A stretch of DNA of 64,000 nucleotides from the NCBI RefSeq assembly GCF_018918155.1, contig NZ_JAHLPY010000001.1:338757-402756 (forward strand), in the 5' to 3' direction. Made by a program: the position numbers and the translations under genes. The number at the start of each line of letters is the position of its first letter. Position 1 is the stretch's first letter. Shown here piece after piece: positions 54,468 to 63,830 of the stretch. Source of the DNA: Anaerostipes sp. MSJ-23 (lineage in GTDB: Bacteria; Bacillota; Clostridia; Lachnospirales; Lachnospiraceae). A model generated the notes under the pieces. It worked only from the letters and a program-made list of their open reading frames with translations, had not been told where the DNA came from and searched no databases.

Positions 54468-54555
54468 AAGTAAGAAAGAATGCAGTGCGATCCTGCCCTG
54501 CCCGTAGGGCTTTTTTATTTTATAGAGGATTTCATCGAAATTTCCTATATAAAAA

Positions 54556-54591
54556 TAAAAAATCGACCGGAGGAAGATCTGGTCGATTTTT
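54556..54591. terminator. Terminator downstream of pflA
   Basis: AAAATCGACC pairs perfectly with GGTCGATTTT around a 12-nt loop, with A/T runs on both sides. A second palindrome AGTTAGTT-TG-AACTAACT lies at 54623-54640, nearer pflA. Confidence 0.8.
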
Positions 54592-54672
54592 CAGCTTTGT
54601 TTATGTTTTGTTTTTGTTTTTTAGTTAGTTTGAACTAACTTCGTTTATCATATAACATTTTTTGCAAAATGT

Positions 54673-55446
54673 CTATCTTTCTTTTTGATTTTTTTTCTCA
54701 ATACCAAGAATCTGTTCTGCTTTTGCAACCTGTTCTTCGCTCGGAACAGGAGTATCCTTTAACGAATAATGAATTCCCAATTTTTCCCACTTAAAAAGTC
54801 CAAGGGTATGATATGGCAAAATTTCCACACGCTTTACAGTTTTTAGCTTATCCAAAAATAGGCGAAGATCTTTTAATCCATCTTCGTCGTCTGTAAGATC
54901 TGGCACAAGAACATGACGGACCCACAAGTCCACCCCACGCTTTGATAATTCTTCTGCCATTTCTAAAATGTTAGCATTTTCTTGTCCTGTTAGTTTTTTA
55001 TGTTTTTGAGGATCCATTTCTTTTAAATCTAAAATGACAAGATCTACATATTTTATAAGCTCCAGCCATTGATGGTAAAAAGGTTCTTCTTTTGTAAACG
55101 GATTTCCGGAAGTATCCAATGCTGTATGAATTCCTTCCTGTTTTGCAAGTTTAAAAAATTCAGTTAAGAATTCTACCTGAAGCATCGGTTCTCCTCCGCT
55201 TACCGTAATTCCTCCGTCTTTTCCCCAGTACATGCGGTACCGCAAGGCTCTCTTTAAGAGAGCCTTTGGGGTCCATTGTTCACCACAGTTTTCCTTCCAG
55301 GTTTCTGGATTGTGACAGTATTTACATCGCATCCGGCAACCTTGCATAAAAACTACAAACCGCACGCCAGGTCCATCCACCAAACCGAACGTTTCTAGTG
55401 AATGAATATTTCCTGTGAATGTCTCATGCATTGTTTCTACTTCCAT
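54673..55446 (-). CDS. pflA: Pyruvate formate-lyase activating enzyme
   Basis: 257 residues, radical SAM. The cluster motif is CRMRCKYC and the SAM-contact GGEP is in SGGEPMLQ. It installs the glycyl radical in PflB under anaerobic conditions. The start overlaps the pflB stop as TAATG; a second ATG at 55431 has a GGAAG before it and could be used instead. It ends the pfl operon. Confidence 0.94.
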   Translation of the reverse strand: MEVETMHETFTGNIHSLETFGLVDGPGVRFVVFMQGCRMRCKYCHNPETWKENCGEQWTPKALLKRALRYRMYWGKDGGITVSGGEPMLQVEFLTEFFKLAKQEGIHTALDTSGNPFTKEEPFYHQWLELIKYVDLVILDLKEMDPQKHKKLTGQENANILEMAEELSKRGVDLWVRHVLVPDLTDDEDGLKDLRLFLDKLKTVKRVEILPYHTLGLFKWEKLGIHYSLKDTPVPSEEQVAKAEQILGIEKKNQKER

Positions 55447-57698
55447 TACATTGTTTTATGGCATGTTCTAGAAATTACATCCATCTGCTGTTCTCTTGTC
55501 AGATCGATGAATTTAACTGCATATCCAGAAACACGAATTGTAAAGTTTGCATATTCTTCTTTTTCTGGATGTTCCATAGCATCAATCAGTTTTTCTTTTC
55601 CAAATACGTTTACATTTAAGTGATGCGCACCCTGATCGAAATATCCATCCATAACATTTACAAGGTTATTAATTCTTTCACCATCTTCATGTCCTAAAGC
55701 ATCCGGATTAATTGTCTGTGTATTAGAAATTCCATCTAACGCCCATTCATATGGAAGTTTTGCAACAGAATTTAAGGATGCTAACAGACCATTCTGTTCT
55801 GCACCATAACTTGGGTTTGCTCCAGGTGCCAAAGGTTCTCCAGCTTTTCTTCCATCAGGCATTGTTCCTGTAGCTTTTCCGTACACAACATTTGATGTAA
55901 TTGTAAGAATTGATGTTGTAGGTTCAGAATTACGATATGTATGATGTTTTTTGATCTTTGCAAGGAAAGTTCTTAACAGCCATACTGCGATATCATCTGC
56001 ACGATCATCATCGTTTCCGTATTTAGGGAAGTCTCCTTCGATTTCATAATCAACAACTAATCCATCTTCATCACGGATTGTTTTTACTTTTGCATATTTA
56101 ATTGCACTTAAAGAATCAACCGCATGTGAGAATCCTGCGATTCCTGTTGCAAATGTTCTTTCAAGTTCTGTATCCATTAATGCTAATTCAGCAGCTTCAT
56201 AATAATATTTGTCATGCATATACTGAATTAAGTTCAATGTATTTACATATAAATCTACTAACCATTCCATCATAATATCGTATTTTTCCATAACTTCGTC
56301 ATAGTCAAGATATTCTGCTGTGATTGGTTTATAAGAAGGTCCTACCTGCTGTTTTGTCTTGCAGTCAACACCACCGTTGATCGCATATAATAAGCATTTT
56401 GCAAGGTTTGCTCTTGCTCCAAAGAACTGCATTTCTTTTCCCGTCTTTGTCGCAGATACACAACAGCAGATTGCATAGTCATCTCCCCATACAGGTTTCA
56501 TAACGTCATCGTTTTCATACTGAATAGAACTTGTACGAATAGAAATATCAGCTGCATATTTTTTGAAGTTCTCCGGAAGATCTGAAGAATATAATACAGT
56601 GATGTTTGGTTCTGGAGAAGGTCCCATGTTTTCTAATGTATGTAAGAAACGGAAGTCTGTCTTTGTAACCATAGAACGACCATCCACACCAATACCTGCA
56701 AGATCAAGCGTTGCCCATACTGGGTCTCCTGAGAATAACTGATTGTAAGAAGGAATTCTTGCAAATTTAACCATTCTAAATTTCATTGTTAAATGATCAA
56801 CTAATTCCTGTGCCTCTTTCTCTGTAATAATTCCTTTTTCAAGGTCACGCTGAATATAAATATCAAGGAATGTAGAAACACGTCCAATACTCATGGCTGC
56901 GCCATTCTGAGTTTTGATTGCTGCAAGATATCCAAAATACATCCATTGGATGGCTTCTTTTGCATTTTTAGCTGGTCTTGAAATGTCAAATCCGTAGATT
57001 TTAGCCATTTCTTTCATTCCCTTTAATGCTTTTTTCTGTTCTGCAATTTCTTCACGAAGACGAACAACATCATCTGTCATGACACCACATCCACAGTTGC
57101 TGAAATCATTTTCTTTTTCTTCTAACAAATAATCGATTCCATATAAAGCAACTCTTCTGTAGTCACCAACAATTCTTCCACGTCCATAAGTATCCGGAAG
57201 ACCTGTGATAATTTTGTTATGTCTTGCTTTTTTCATTTCTGGTGTATATGCATCAAAGACTGCTTCATTATGAGTCTTAGAATATTGTGTAAAAATCTTA
57301 TGAAGCTCTGCACTTGGCTCATATCCATAATTTCTGCATGCTTCTTCTGCCATCTTAATTCCACCAAATGGCATAAAAGCACGTTTTAATGGTTTGTCTG
57401 TCTGAAGACCTACGATCTGTTCCAGATCTTTTGTTTCTTCACTAATATAACCAGCTCCATGAGAAGTTAATGAAGATACAATATCGGTATCCATATCAAG
57501 AACTCCGCCTTTGGCACGTTCTTCTTTCTGTAATCCCTGTAAAATTCCCCATAATTTATCTGTCGCTTCTGTCGGTCCTTCCAAAAAGCTTTCATCACCA
57601 TCATATGGCTGATAATTTTCTTGAATGAAATCTCTGGTATTAATTTCTTCTTTCCAGATTCTTCCTTTAAATCCTTCCCATTCTTCGAAGTGTTTCAT
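55446..57698 (-). CDS. pflB: Pyruvate formate-lyase
   Basis: 750 residues. The active-site cysteine pair is in [26 protein letters not shown] and the glycyl radical is in [10 protein letters not shown] near the C-terminus. It converts pyruvate and CoA to acetyl-CoA and formate, a main fermentation step. GGAGG precedes the ATG. The promoter region upstream has a palindrome at the transcript start. Confidence 0.97.
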   Translation of the reverse strand: MKHFEEWEGFKGRIWKEEINTRDFIQENYQPYDGDESFLEGPTEATDKLWGILQGLQKEERAKGGVLDMDTDIVSSLTSHGAGYISEETKDLEQIVGLQTDKPLKRAFMPFGGIKMAEEACRNYGYEPSAELHKIFTQYSKTHNEAVFDAYTPEMKKARHNKIITGLPDTYGRGRIVGDYRRVALYGIDYLLEEKENDFSNCGCGVMTDDVVRLREEIAEQKKALKGMKEMAKIYGFDISRPAKNAKEAIQWMYFGYLAAIKTQNGAAMSIGRVSTFLDIYIQRDLEKGIITEKEAQELVDHLTMKFRMVKFARIPSYNQLFSGDPVWATLDLAGIGVDGRSMVTKTDFRFLHTLENMGPSPEPNITVLYSSDLPENFKKYAADISIRTSSIQYENDDVMKPVWGDDYAICCCVSATKTGKEMQFFGARANLAKCLLYAINGGVDCKTKQQVGPSYKPITAEYLDYDEVMEKYDIMMEWLVDLYVNTLNLIQYMHDKYYYEAAELALMDTELERTFATGIAGFSHAVDSLSAIKYAKVKTIRDEDGLVVDYEIEGDFPKYGNDDDRADDIAVWLLRTFLAKIKKHHTYRNSEPTTSILTITSNVVYGKATGTMPDGRKAGEPLAPGANPSYGAEQNGLLASLNSVAKLPYEWALDGISNTQTINPDALGHEDGERINNLVNVMDGYFDQGAHHLNVNVFGKEKLIDAMEHPEKEEYANFTIRVSGYAVKFIDLTREQQMDVISRTCHKTM

Positions 57699-57741
57699 GT
57701 TTTTTCCTCCATTTGATTGAATGTAAATTAAATATTTCCCA

Positions 57742-57798
57742 ACAAGTTAGTCTCTTGCTAACTTGTCAATATTATAACATACTAAATTTTGAATACAA
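57742..57798 (-). promoter_or_regulatory. pfl promoter with palindrome at +1
   Basis: Minus strand TTGTAT (57793-57798), 16 bp, TATAAT (57771-57776). ACAAGTTAG (57742-57750) and CTAACTTGT (57758-57766) form a perfect 9-bp palindrome at the transcript start. Confidence 0.65.
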
Positions 57799-57885
57799 CA
57801 TACTGATATGACATTTTTTTTCACTAAGAGCTTGTGTATTTTTTTTCTCAATTTCTCTTTCTGTTAAGATTTTGTAAATTTTATG

Positions 57886-57914
57886 TGGACATTTTAAAAA
57901 AACAAGTGTATAAT
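57886..57914 (+). promoter_or_regulatory. Promoter of the second AgcS gene
   Basis: TGGACA (57886-57891), 17 bp, TATAAT (57909-57914). Confidence 0.75.
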
Positions 57915-57925
57915 AAAGCATAAAT

Positions 57926-57975
57926 AAAAAAAGCAGAAAACAATGAAGTTTTTTCAATTGTTTTCTGCTTTTTTT
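57926..57975 (+). terminator. Leader terminator before the second AgcS gene
   Basis: A perfect 12-bp stem (GCAGAAAACAAT 57933-57944 with ATTGTTTTCTGC 57957-57968) followed by seven T sits about 12 nt after the predicted transcript start and 30 nt before the gene. The stem also has A7 on the 5' side. It must be read through for expression. Confidence 0.75.
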
Positions 57976-58005
57976 ATTTCAGAAAAAATTACGGAGGTAA
58001 AGTTT

Positions 58006-59433
58006 ATGGAAACAATTTCTCAAATCATCACAAATATTGATACCTTTGTCTGGGGGCCTGTAATGCTTATTCTTCTTGTTGGAACAGGTATCTTCCTAAC
58101 ATTTCGTACAAAATTTGCAGCATGGCGTAATCTTAGTTACGCACTAAAAAGTGTCTTAAGTAAAGAAGCTCGTGCTACAAAACGAGGAGATGGTGATGTT
58201 TCTCCATTTTCTGCACTTATGACTGCGCTTGCAGCTACAATTGGTACTGGAAATATCATCGGTGTTGCTACCGCAATGTTTGCTGGTGGTCCCGGAGCTC
58301 TTGTATGGATGTGGGTTTCCGCCTGTTTTGGTTTGACATCCAAATTTAGCGAATGTATGCTTTCTATTAAATATCGTACCATTAACGAAAAAGGAGAAAT
58401 GTCTGGTGGACCGATGTATACCATGCGCAACGGTTTAAAAAACAAAACTTTTGGTAAAGTTCTTGGATTTTTATTTGCTCTTTTTACAGTCCTTGCTTCT
58501 TTTGGTATTGGAAATATGACACAGGCAAATTCTATTTCCAATTCTGTTCATGAAGTATTTGGTGTTTCAACAACGATCACCGGTATTATTATTACAATAC
58601 TGGCACTTGTAATCATTCTTGGCGGAATCACAAGCATTTCCAAAATTTCCTCTGTTGTTGTTCCCGGAATGGCTGTTTTCTATGTAATCGCTGGAATCAT
58701 TGTTATTTTATTAAATATTCAGCATGTTCCAGCTGGTCTGGCACAAATTTTTGTTATGGCATTTCATCCGCAGGCAATTGGTGGTGGTGTTATGGGAGTT
58801 ATTACTGTAACCGTTATGAATTCCATCCGCTATGGTGTTGCTCGTGGTGTATTCTCCAATGAAGCTGGTCTTGGTTCCGCTGCAATTACTGCCGCAGCTG
58901 CTACAACTGATGATCCAGTTCGTCAAGGATATATCAATATGACTGGTACCTTCTTTGATACTATCGTTGTCTGTACAATTACAGGTCTTGCCATTGCGTC
59001 TTCCGGTGTTCTTGGAACATGTGATTCTACCGGTGCTGCTCTTCAGGGCGTTCAGCTTACAATGGCTGCTTTCTCAAGTGTCCTTGGACCTGCCGGAAAA
59101 TATCTTGTTGGTATTGGTATCATTTTATTTGCATTCTCTACCATTCTTGGATGGGAATATCATGGAGAAAAAGCTTTTGAATATTTATTCCAGAGCCATA
59201 AATACAATATGATTTATCGTATTATTTTCTCTCTTGTTGTCTTTATTGGTGCGACTCAGACATTGCAGCTTGTATGGGATTTATCCGATATCATGAATGC
59301 CCTCATGGCAATTCCAAATTTGATTTGCTTACTCTTAATGAGTAAAGAGGTTGCTCAAGAAGTAAACCGATTCCAACCAGTCATTGAAAAAGAAAAAGCA
59401 ATGGGTAAAATCAAAGTCCGGGCAAATGCTTAA
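58006..59433 (+). CDS. Alanine/glycine:cation symporter (AgcS)
   Basis: 475 residues, about eleven membrane segments. METISQIITNIDTFVWGPVMLILLVGTG, ALAATIGTGNIIGVATAMFAGGPGALVWMW and RYGVARGVFSNEAGLGSAAI are family motifs. It imports alanine or glycine with Na+ or H+. The ATG at 58006 follows GGAGG 7 nt upstream; an earlier in-frame ATG lies inside the leader terminator. It is monocistronic and divergent from pflB. Confidence 0.92.
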   Translation: METISQIITNIDTFVWGPVMLILLVGTGIFLTFRTKFAAWRNLSYALKSVLSKEARATKRGDGDVSPFSALMTALAATIGTGNIIGVATAMFAGGPGALVWMWVSACFGLTSKFSECMLSIKYRTINEKGEMSGGPMYTMRNGLKNKTFGKVLGFLFALFTVLASFGIGNMTQANSISNSVHEVFGVSTTITGIIITILALVIILGGITSISKISSVVVPGMAVFYVIAGIIVILLNIQHVPAGLAQIFVMAFHPQAIGGGVMGVITVTVMNSIRYGVARGVFSNEAGLGSAAITAAAATTDDPVRQGYINMTGTFFDTIVVCTITGLAIASSGVLGTCDSTGAALQGVQLTMAAFSSVLGPAGKYLVGIGIILFAFSTILGWEYHGEKAFEYLFQSHKYNMIYRIIFSLVVFIGATQTLQLVWDLSDIMNALMAIPNLICLLLMSKEVAQEVNRFQPVIEKEKAMGKIKVRANA

Positions 59434-59470
59434 TCTACTTTATTCCTTCTCTTTTTTCCAGCATTTGCCT

Positions 59471-59510
59471 AAAAAAGGAAGAGGCTATAAGAAGCTTCTT
59501 CCTTTCTTTC
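59471..59510. terminator. Terminator between AgcS and citrate synthase genes
   Basis: GGAAGAGGC and GCTTCTTCC form a 9-bp stem (one G-T wobble) with a TATAAGAA loop, then a T-rich tract on the plus strand. It ends both convergent genes. Confidence 0.7.
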
Positions 59511-60862
59511 TATGATCTATTTTCAAGATTTATATATTCTTTTTCTTGTGCAATGCTCTTATAAGCCGGACGAATAATTTTATCAACATTCGTCAACTCT
59601 TCTAATCTATGAGCACTCCATCCTACAATTCTTGCCATGGCAAAAATCGGCGTAAACAGTTCCAATGGAATATCAAGCATACTATAAACAAATCCACTAT
59701 AAAAATCTACATTTGCACTGACCCCTTTATAAATATGACGTTCTTCCCCAATAATTTTTGGTGCTAACGTTTCAATCATAGAATACAATCGAAAATCTTT
59801 TTCTCTTCCTTTATCAACAGCAAGCTGCTCTACAAAACTTTTAAAAATCTGTGCTCTTGGATCCGAAATACTATAAACTGCATGCCCCATCCCATAAATC
59901 AGACCTTTTTTATCAAATGCTTCTTTATGAAGTAATTTTCTAAGATATTCCTTTACTTCATCTTCATTTTCCGTATCGTTTACATTTGCTCTTAAATCCC
60001 GCATCATCTCAACAACTTTAATATTTGCTCCTCCATGTTTCGGTCCTTTTAGAGAAGAAAGTGCCGCCGAAATCACAGAGTAAGTATCAGAACCTGCTGA
60101 TGTTACCACATGCGTTGTAAAAGTAGAATTATTTCCACCTCCATGCTCCATATGGAGCACGAGCGCAAGATCCAGTACCTTAGCCTCTAACGGTGTATAT
60201 TTTTTATCAGGGCGCAACATTCTTAAAATATTTTCAGCCATAGAACAAGTTGGATCCGGGCGGTGAATATAAAGACTATCATCGTTTTCATAATGATTGT
60301 ATGCCTGATATCCATAAACAGCAAGCATCGGAAATACACTAATCAGCATCATACACTGACGAAGAACATTTTCCATCGAAAGATCTGATGGGTTTTCATC
60401 ATAGGATGCTAATGTCAAAATACTTTTTGTCATAGAATTCATAATATCTTTACTTGGTGCCTTTAAAATAACATCTCTTGTAAAGTTTTTTGGTAATGTC
60501 ATCCCCGTTGCAATCATATCTCGGAATTTGTGAAGCTGTTCCTGATCTGGAAGCTGTCCAAACAATAATAAATAAGCTGTTTCCTCAAATCCATAACGTC
60601 CTCCTGTTAAAAAGCCTTGAACCAGACGATTGATATCATACCCTCGATAAAAAAGCTTTCCTTCACAAGGCACTTTGTTTCCATCAACCATTTTACTAGA
60701 CTGAATATTTGAGATATTCGTAAGACCTGCCAAAACACCCACACCGTTTATGTCGCGCAGTCCTCTTTTTACACCAAATTCCTGAAACAATGCTTTATGA
60801 ATTTCACAATTTTTGCGGCATAGTTCTGCCTGCTCTTTCAGATAATATTCTTTCATCTCCAT
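59510..60862 (-). CDS. Citrate synthase
   Basis: 450 residues, citrate/2-methylcitrate synthase family. Substrate and CoA motifs include FYRGYDINRL, HMEHGGGNNSTFTTHVVTS and KGLIYGMGHAVYSISDPRA. It makes citrate from oxaloacetate and acetyl-CoA for glutamate synthesis in an incomplete TCA cycle; no aconitase or isocitrate dehydrogenase is nearby. AAGGAG precedes the ATG by 7 nt. Its promoter is overlapped by two copies of an operator-like repeat. Confidence 0.92.
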   Translation of the reverse strand: MEMKEYYLKEQAELCRKNCEIHKALFQEFGVKRGLRDINGVGVLAGLTNISNIQSSKMVDGNKVPCEGKLFYRGYDINRLVQGFLTGGRYGFEETAYLLLFGQLPDQEQLHKFRDMIATGMTLPKNFTRDVILKAPSKDIMNSMTKSILTLASYDENPSDLSMENVLRQCMMLISVFPMLAVYGYQAYNHYENDDSLYIHRPDPTCSMAENILRMLRPDKKYTPLEAKVLDLALVLHMEHGGGNNSTFTTHVVTSAGSDTYSVISAALSSLKGPKHGGANIKVVEMMRDLRANVNDTENEDEVKEYLRKLLHKEAFDKKGLIYGMGHAVYSISDPRAQIFKSFVEQLAVDKGREKDFRLYSMIETLAPKIIGEERHIYKGVSANVDFYSGFVYSMLDIPLELFTPIFAMARIVGWSAHRLEELTNVDKIIRPAYKSIAQEKEYINLENRS

Positions 60863-60907
60863 AATTTCACTCCTTACTCATACTAAATTTTCGGGTTACT
60901 ATGTAAA

Positions 60908-60987
60908 TTAATTGATTTTTGTCAATCATTATATCTTCTTAATTGATTTTTGTCAACTATTGACCAAGATAAAGAACATGATATAAT
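60908..60987. promoter_or_regulatory. Divergent promoters with duplicated MarR-type operator
   Basis: Citrate synthase promoter (minus): TTGACA (60951-60956), 17 bp, TATAAT (60928-60933). MarR promoter (plus): TTGACC (60960-60965), 16 bp, TATAAT (60982-60987). The 18-bp sequence TTAATTGATTTTTGTCAA occurs exactly twice (60908-60925, 60939-60956), 31 bp apart, each with a TTGA...TCAA dyad. Confidence 0.85.
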
Positions 60988-61024
60988 AAGAATTAATGCA
61001 TGAAAAGGAGGATTTTATTATTTT

Positions 61025-61474
61025 ATGAAAAACATTTCTGCACTGATGGAGATCTTCCCGATCGTCCAGAAACTTCTCTTAAATACGATTGATCTTCATT
61101 CGATCACACTAACGAGAGCTCAGATTCTTATTTTATTTGCACTTTCTGGAAAGGATTCTCTGAATATGTCACAAATTGCAACTTATCTTGCTTCATCCAA
61201 GGAACAGGCAACCAGAGCTGTCGCACCTCTTGTTAAAGAGGACTATGTTTCCCGTTTTCATAAAGAAAACAATCGAAAAAAAGTTTATATTTGCCTTACA
61301 GAAAAAGGAGCAAACTTTATTCATCAAGAAAAACAGCTCATCCGCTCCAAACTTTCGGATCAATTTAATGCCCTATCACTGGATGATCAGATGACGTTTC
61401 AAACTGCAGTTGATGATATTTTACATATTTTAAAAAAATTAGATTACCAAAACATACAGGGGGATAAAAAATGA
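61025..61474 (+). CDS. MarR family regulator
   Basis: 149 residues, winged helix. NMSQIATYLASSKEQATRAVAPLVKEDYVSRFH is the DNA-binding part. It is divergent from the citrate synthase gene across a pair of identical operators and probably represses both itself and that gene. The ligand is unknown. The ATG lies 14 nt after AAGGAGG, longer than usual. Confidence 0.9.
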   Translation: MKNISALMEIFPIVQKLLLNTIDLHSITLTRAQILILFALSGKDSLNMSQIATYLASSKEQATRAVAPLVKEDYVSRFHKENNRKKVYICLTEKGANFIHQEKQLIRSKLSDQFNALSLDDQMTFQTAVDDILHILKKLDYQNIQGDKK

Positions 61475-62358
61475 AAGCAGATTTACACTGCCATACCGTC
61501 CTGTCAGATGGAGCCATGGATATTGATCAACTCTTTCAATATGCAAAAAGAATTCATCTTGACTATATTGCTGTTACCGATCATGAATCCACTCATTCTA
61601 TTCCGGCCGCAAAGGTCCTTGGAGAAGAACTTGGTATTCATACCATTCCGGCTGCAGAAATTACAGCACATCATAAAGATGCCGACTGCAATGTACATCT
61701 TCTTTGCTATGGACCTATTGATACAAAGCGCTTGCAGCACCATCTAAATAAAACCATCGAGACAAGACGAAATTCCGTTATTCGTTCTTATCAGCTTCTG
61801 ATGGAAAAATATCCAATAACTATGGAGCAGCTTTATGAAGTTTCCAGACAAAGTACCGGTATTTATAAAACACATATCATGCAGGTGCTGGCTCTTATGG
61901 GATATACAGGAAAACCTATCGGTGAACTTCACGATGAATTATTTTATTCTGGAAGTCCTTATCAGTTTCCAAGACATTATATGGACGTCAAAATGGCATC
62001 CGATTTGATCCGCTCCTGCGGAGGCGTCGTTGTTCTTGCTCATCCAGGAGAATACAACAATCCAATGTTAATGGAAATGATGCTTGAAGAACAGCTAGTG
62101 GATGGAATAGAATTAAATCATCCAAGGAATAATGAAAAAACAATGGAGCATATCCGTACTCTCTGCAAAGAACATGATCTTTTTATGACCGGAGGTACAG
62201 ATTTTCATGGTCTTTATACCAAAACACCGTATCCTCTTGGTAGTTTTCTCTGCCCACAGGAAGGTCTAGAACGACTGCTTGATGCAATTCAAACATCCAA
62301 TGCTTCTTATTATGAAAAAAAGAAACGAAACACAATAAAAAATCTTGATAAAAAATAG
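61471..62358 (+). CDS. PHP domain phosphoesterase
   Basis: 295 residues. PHP metal motifs are DLHCHTVLSDG, VTDHEST, AHPGEYNN and TGGTDFHG. The family includes nucleoside 3',5'-bisphosphate phosphatases and RNase AM/TrpH-like 5'-nucleases. The start overlaps the MarR stop as ATGA, so the genes are coupled and share the MarR-controlled promoter. A strong terminator follows. Confidence 0.88.
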   Translation: MKADLHCHTVLSDGAMDIDQLFQYAKRIHLDYIAVTDHESTHSIPAAKVLGEELGIHTIPAAEITAHHKDADCNVHLLCYGPIDTKRLQHHLNKTIETRRNSVIRSYQLLMEKYPITMEQLYEVSRQSTGIYKTHIMQVLALMGYTGKPIGELHDELFYSGSPYQFPRHYMDVKMASDLIRSCGGVVVLAHPGEYNNPMLMEMMLEEQLVDGIELNHPRNNEKTMEHIRTLCKEHDLFMTGGTDFHGLYTKTPYPLGSFLCPQEGLERLLDAIQTSNASYYEKKKRNTIKNLDKK

Positions 62359-62395
62359 AGGATTCCGGTATTTCATCCGGTTTCCTCTATTTTTA
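62351..62395. terminator. Bidirectional terminator between PHP and FAD genes
   Basis: AATAGAGGA pairs with TCCTCTATT, with an inner CCGG/CCGG stem and A/T runs on each side. Confidence 0.85.
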
Positions 62396-62401
62396 TTATA
62401 A

Positions 62402-63802
62402 TTAATCTAAAATTTTTAAAATACTCTTTGCCACACTTAATCCGTTTGCTGAAGCTTGCTGAAGTCCTCTTGTGACAGAAGCTCCGTCTCCGATTGCTCT
62501 CAATCCATGAATGTTTGTCTCAAAATCTGTATTCACCATAACTTTGTTTGAATAAAATTTGACTTCAACTCCATAGAGCAATGTTTCATCGCTGGCCATT
62601 CCAGGTGTTACTTCATCCAACGCATAAATCATTTCCTCGATATCCTTCATAATACGATATGGAAATACTAAAGAAAGATCTCCAGGCACTGCATCTTTTA
62701 AGGTCGGTGTCAAATTGTTTCGGATCAAACGTTCCTCTGTTGTTCTTCTGCCCCTGACAAAATCCCCAAAACGTTGTACAAGGATTTTCCCATCACAAAG
62801 CATGTTACTTAACTGTGCAATATGTTTTCCATATTGAATTGGCTCTTTAAATGGCTTTGTAAAATTCTTTGATACCAGTAATGCAAAATTTGTGTTATTC
62901 GTTTTATATTTTTCTGCCTTATAAGCATGTCCATTAACAACTGCAAGTCCATGTTCATAATATTCTGTTGCTACTTCTCCTGACGGATTGCTGCAAAATA
63001 CACGAACTTTATCATCAAAAGTTGGAGTATAATAAACAAGTTTTGCTTCGTAAAGGCTCTTGTTTAATTCCTCCATGATCTCATCTCTCACTTCTACACG
63101 AACTCCAACATCAACCGTACCAACTTGTGTCTCGATGTCGTATTTTCTGCAAATACCGCTCAGCCATTCAGAACCTTCACGTCCAACAGCTGCGACGATT
63201 TGATCGGCATAATAAATCTCACCTTTTTCTGTGGCTACACCTTTTGCCTGACCATCTTCAATCAGAATATCGCTGACCATCGTATTAAATTCCATTTCTA
63301 CACCAAGATCTAGAAGATGTTTTTGCAATCGTGCATAAATTTTATACCCTTCTTCTGTTCCAAGGTGACGAATTGGACATTCAATTAATTTTAAATTTGC
63401 TTGAATCGCTTTTCTTCGAATCTTTGCAATTTCATCTTCTTCATTGATTCCATATACCTTTGTATCTGCTCCAAATTTCAGATAAATATCATCGGATTCT
63501 TTTAAGAGTTCTACTGTTTTTTCGTATCCAAGGATCTCCGGAAGATTTCCTCCAACGTCCGGAGATAACGATAATTTTCCGTCGGAAAATGCTCCAGCTC
63601 CGGCAAATCCTGTAGTGATCGAACACGGCTGGCAACCAACACATACTTTCGTATTTCGTTTTGGACACGTCCGATTTTCGATCCTTCTTCCTTTTTCTAT
63701 CATCTTAATTTTTGTTCCAGGACGTTTTTCCATTAATTCATAAGCACAAAAAATAGAAGATGGTCCAGCTCCAATTAAGATTACATCATATTTTTTTTCC
63801 AT
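62402..63802 (-). CDS. FAD-dependent oxidoreductase (NAD(P)/FAD family)
   Basis: 466 residues. ADP-binding motif DVILIGAGPSSIFCAYELM, a cysteine-rich CPKRNTKVCVGCQPCS segment, then AGAGAFSDGKLSL and a C-terminal GDGASVTRGLQQASANGL. This fits a large uncharacterised FAD-dependent dehydrogenase family common in Firmicutes. No substrate is known. AAAGGAA precedes the ATG. A TATAAT (63825-63830) adjoins the end of the IS-like element. Confidence 0.82.
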   Translation of the reverse strand: MEKKYDVILIGAGPSSIFCAYELMEKRPGTKIKMIEKGRRIENRTCPKRNTKVCVGCQPCSITTGFAGAGAFSDGKLSLSPDVGGNLPEILGYEKTVELLKESDDIYLKFGADTKVYGINEEDEIAKIRRKAIQANLKLIECPIRHLGTEEGYKIYARLQKHLLDLGVEMEFNTMVSDILIEDGQAKGVATEKGEIYYADQIVAAVGREGSEWLSGICRKYDIETQVGTVDVGVRVEVRDEIMEELNKSLYEAKLVYYTPTFDDKVRVFCSNPSGEVATEYYEHGLAVVNGHAYKAEKYKTNNTNFALLVSKNFTKPFKEPIQYGKHIAQLSNMLCDGKILVQRFGDFVRGRRTTEERLIRNNLTPTLKDAVPGDLSLVFPYRIMKDIEEMIYALDEVTPGMASDETLLYGVEVKFYSNKVMVNTDFETNIHGLRAIGDGASVTRGLQQASANGLSVAKSILKILD

Positions 63803-63830
63803 AAAATTTATTTCCTTTCATCTTATTATA

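Noticed and set aside
57742..57766. Rex redox-repressor site before pfl
   Set aside because: The palindrome lacks the TTGT(G/T)A...TAACAA-type core of Rex sites.
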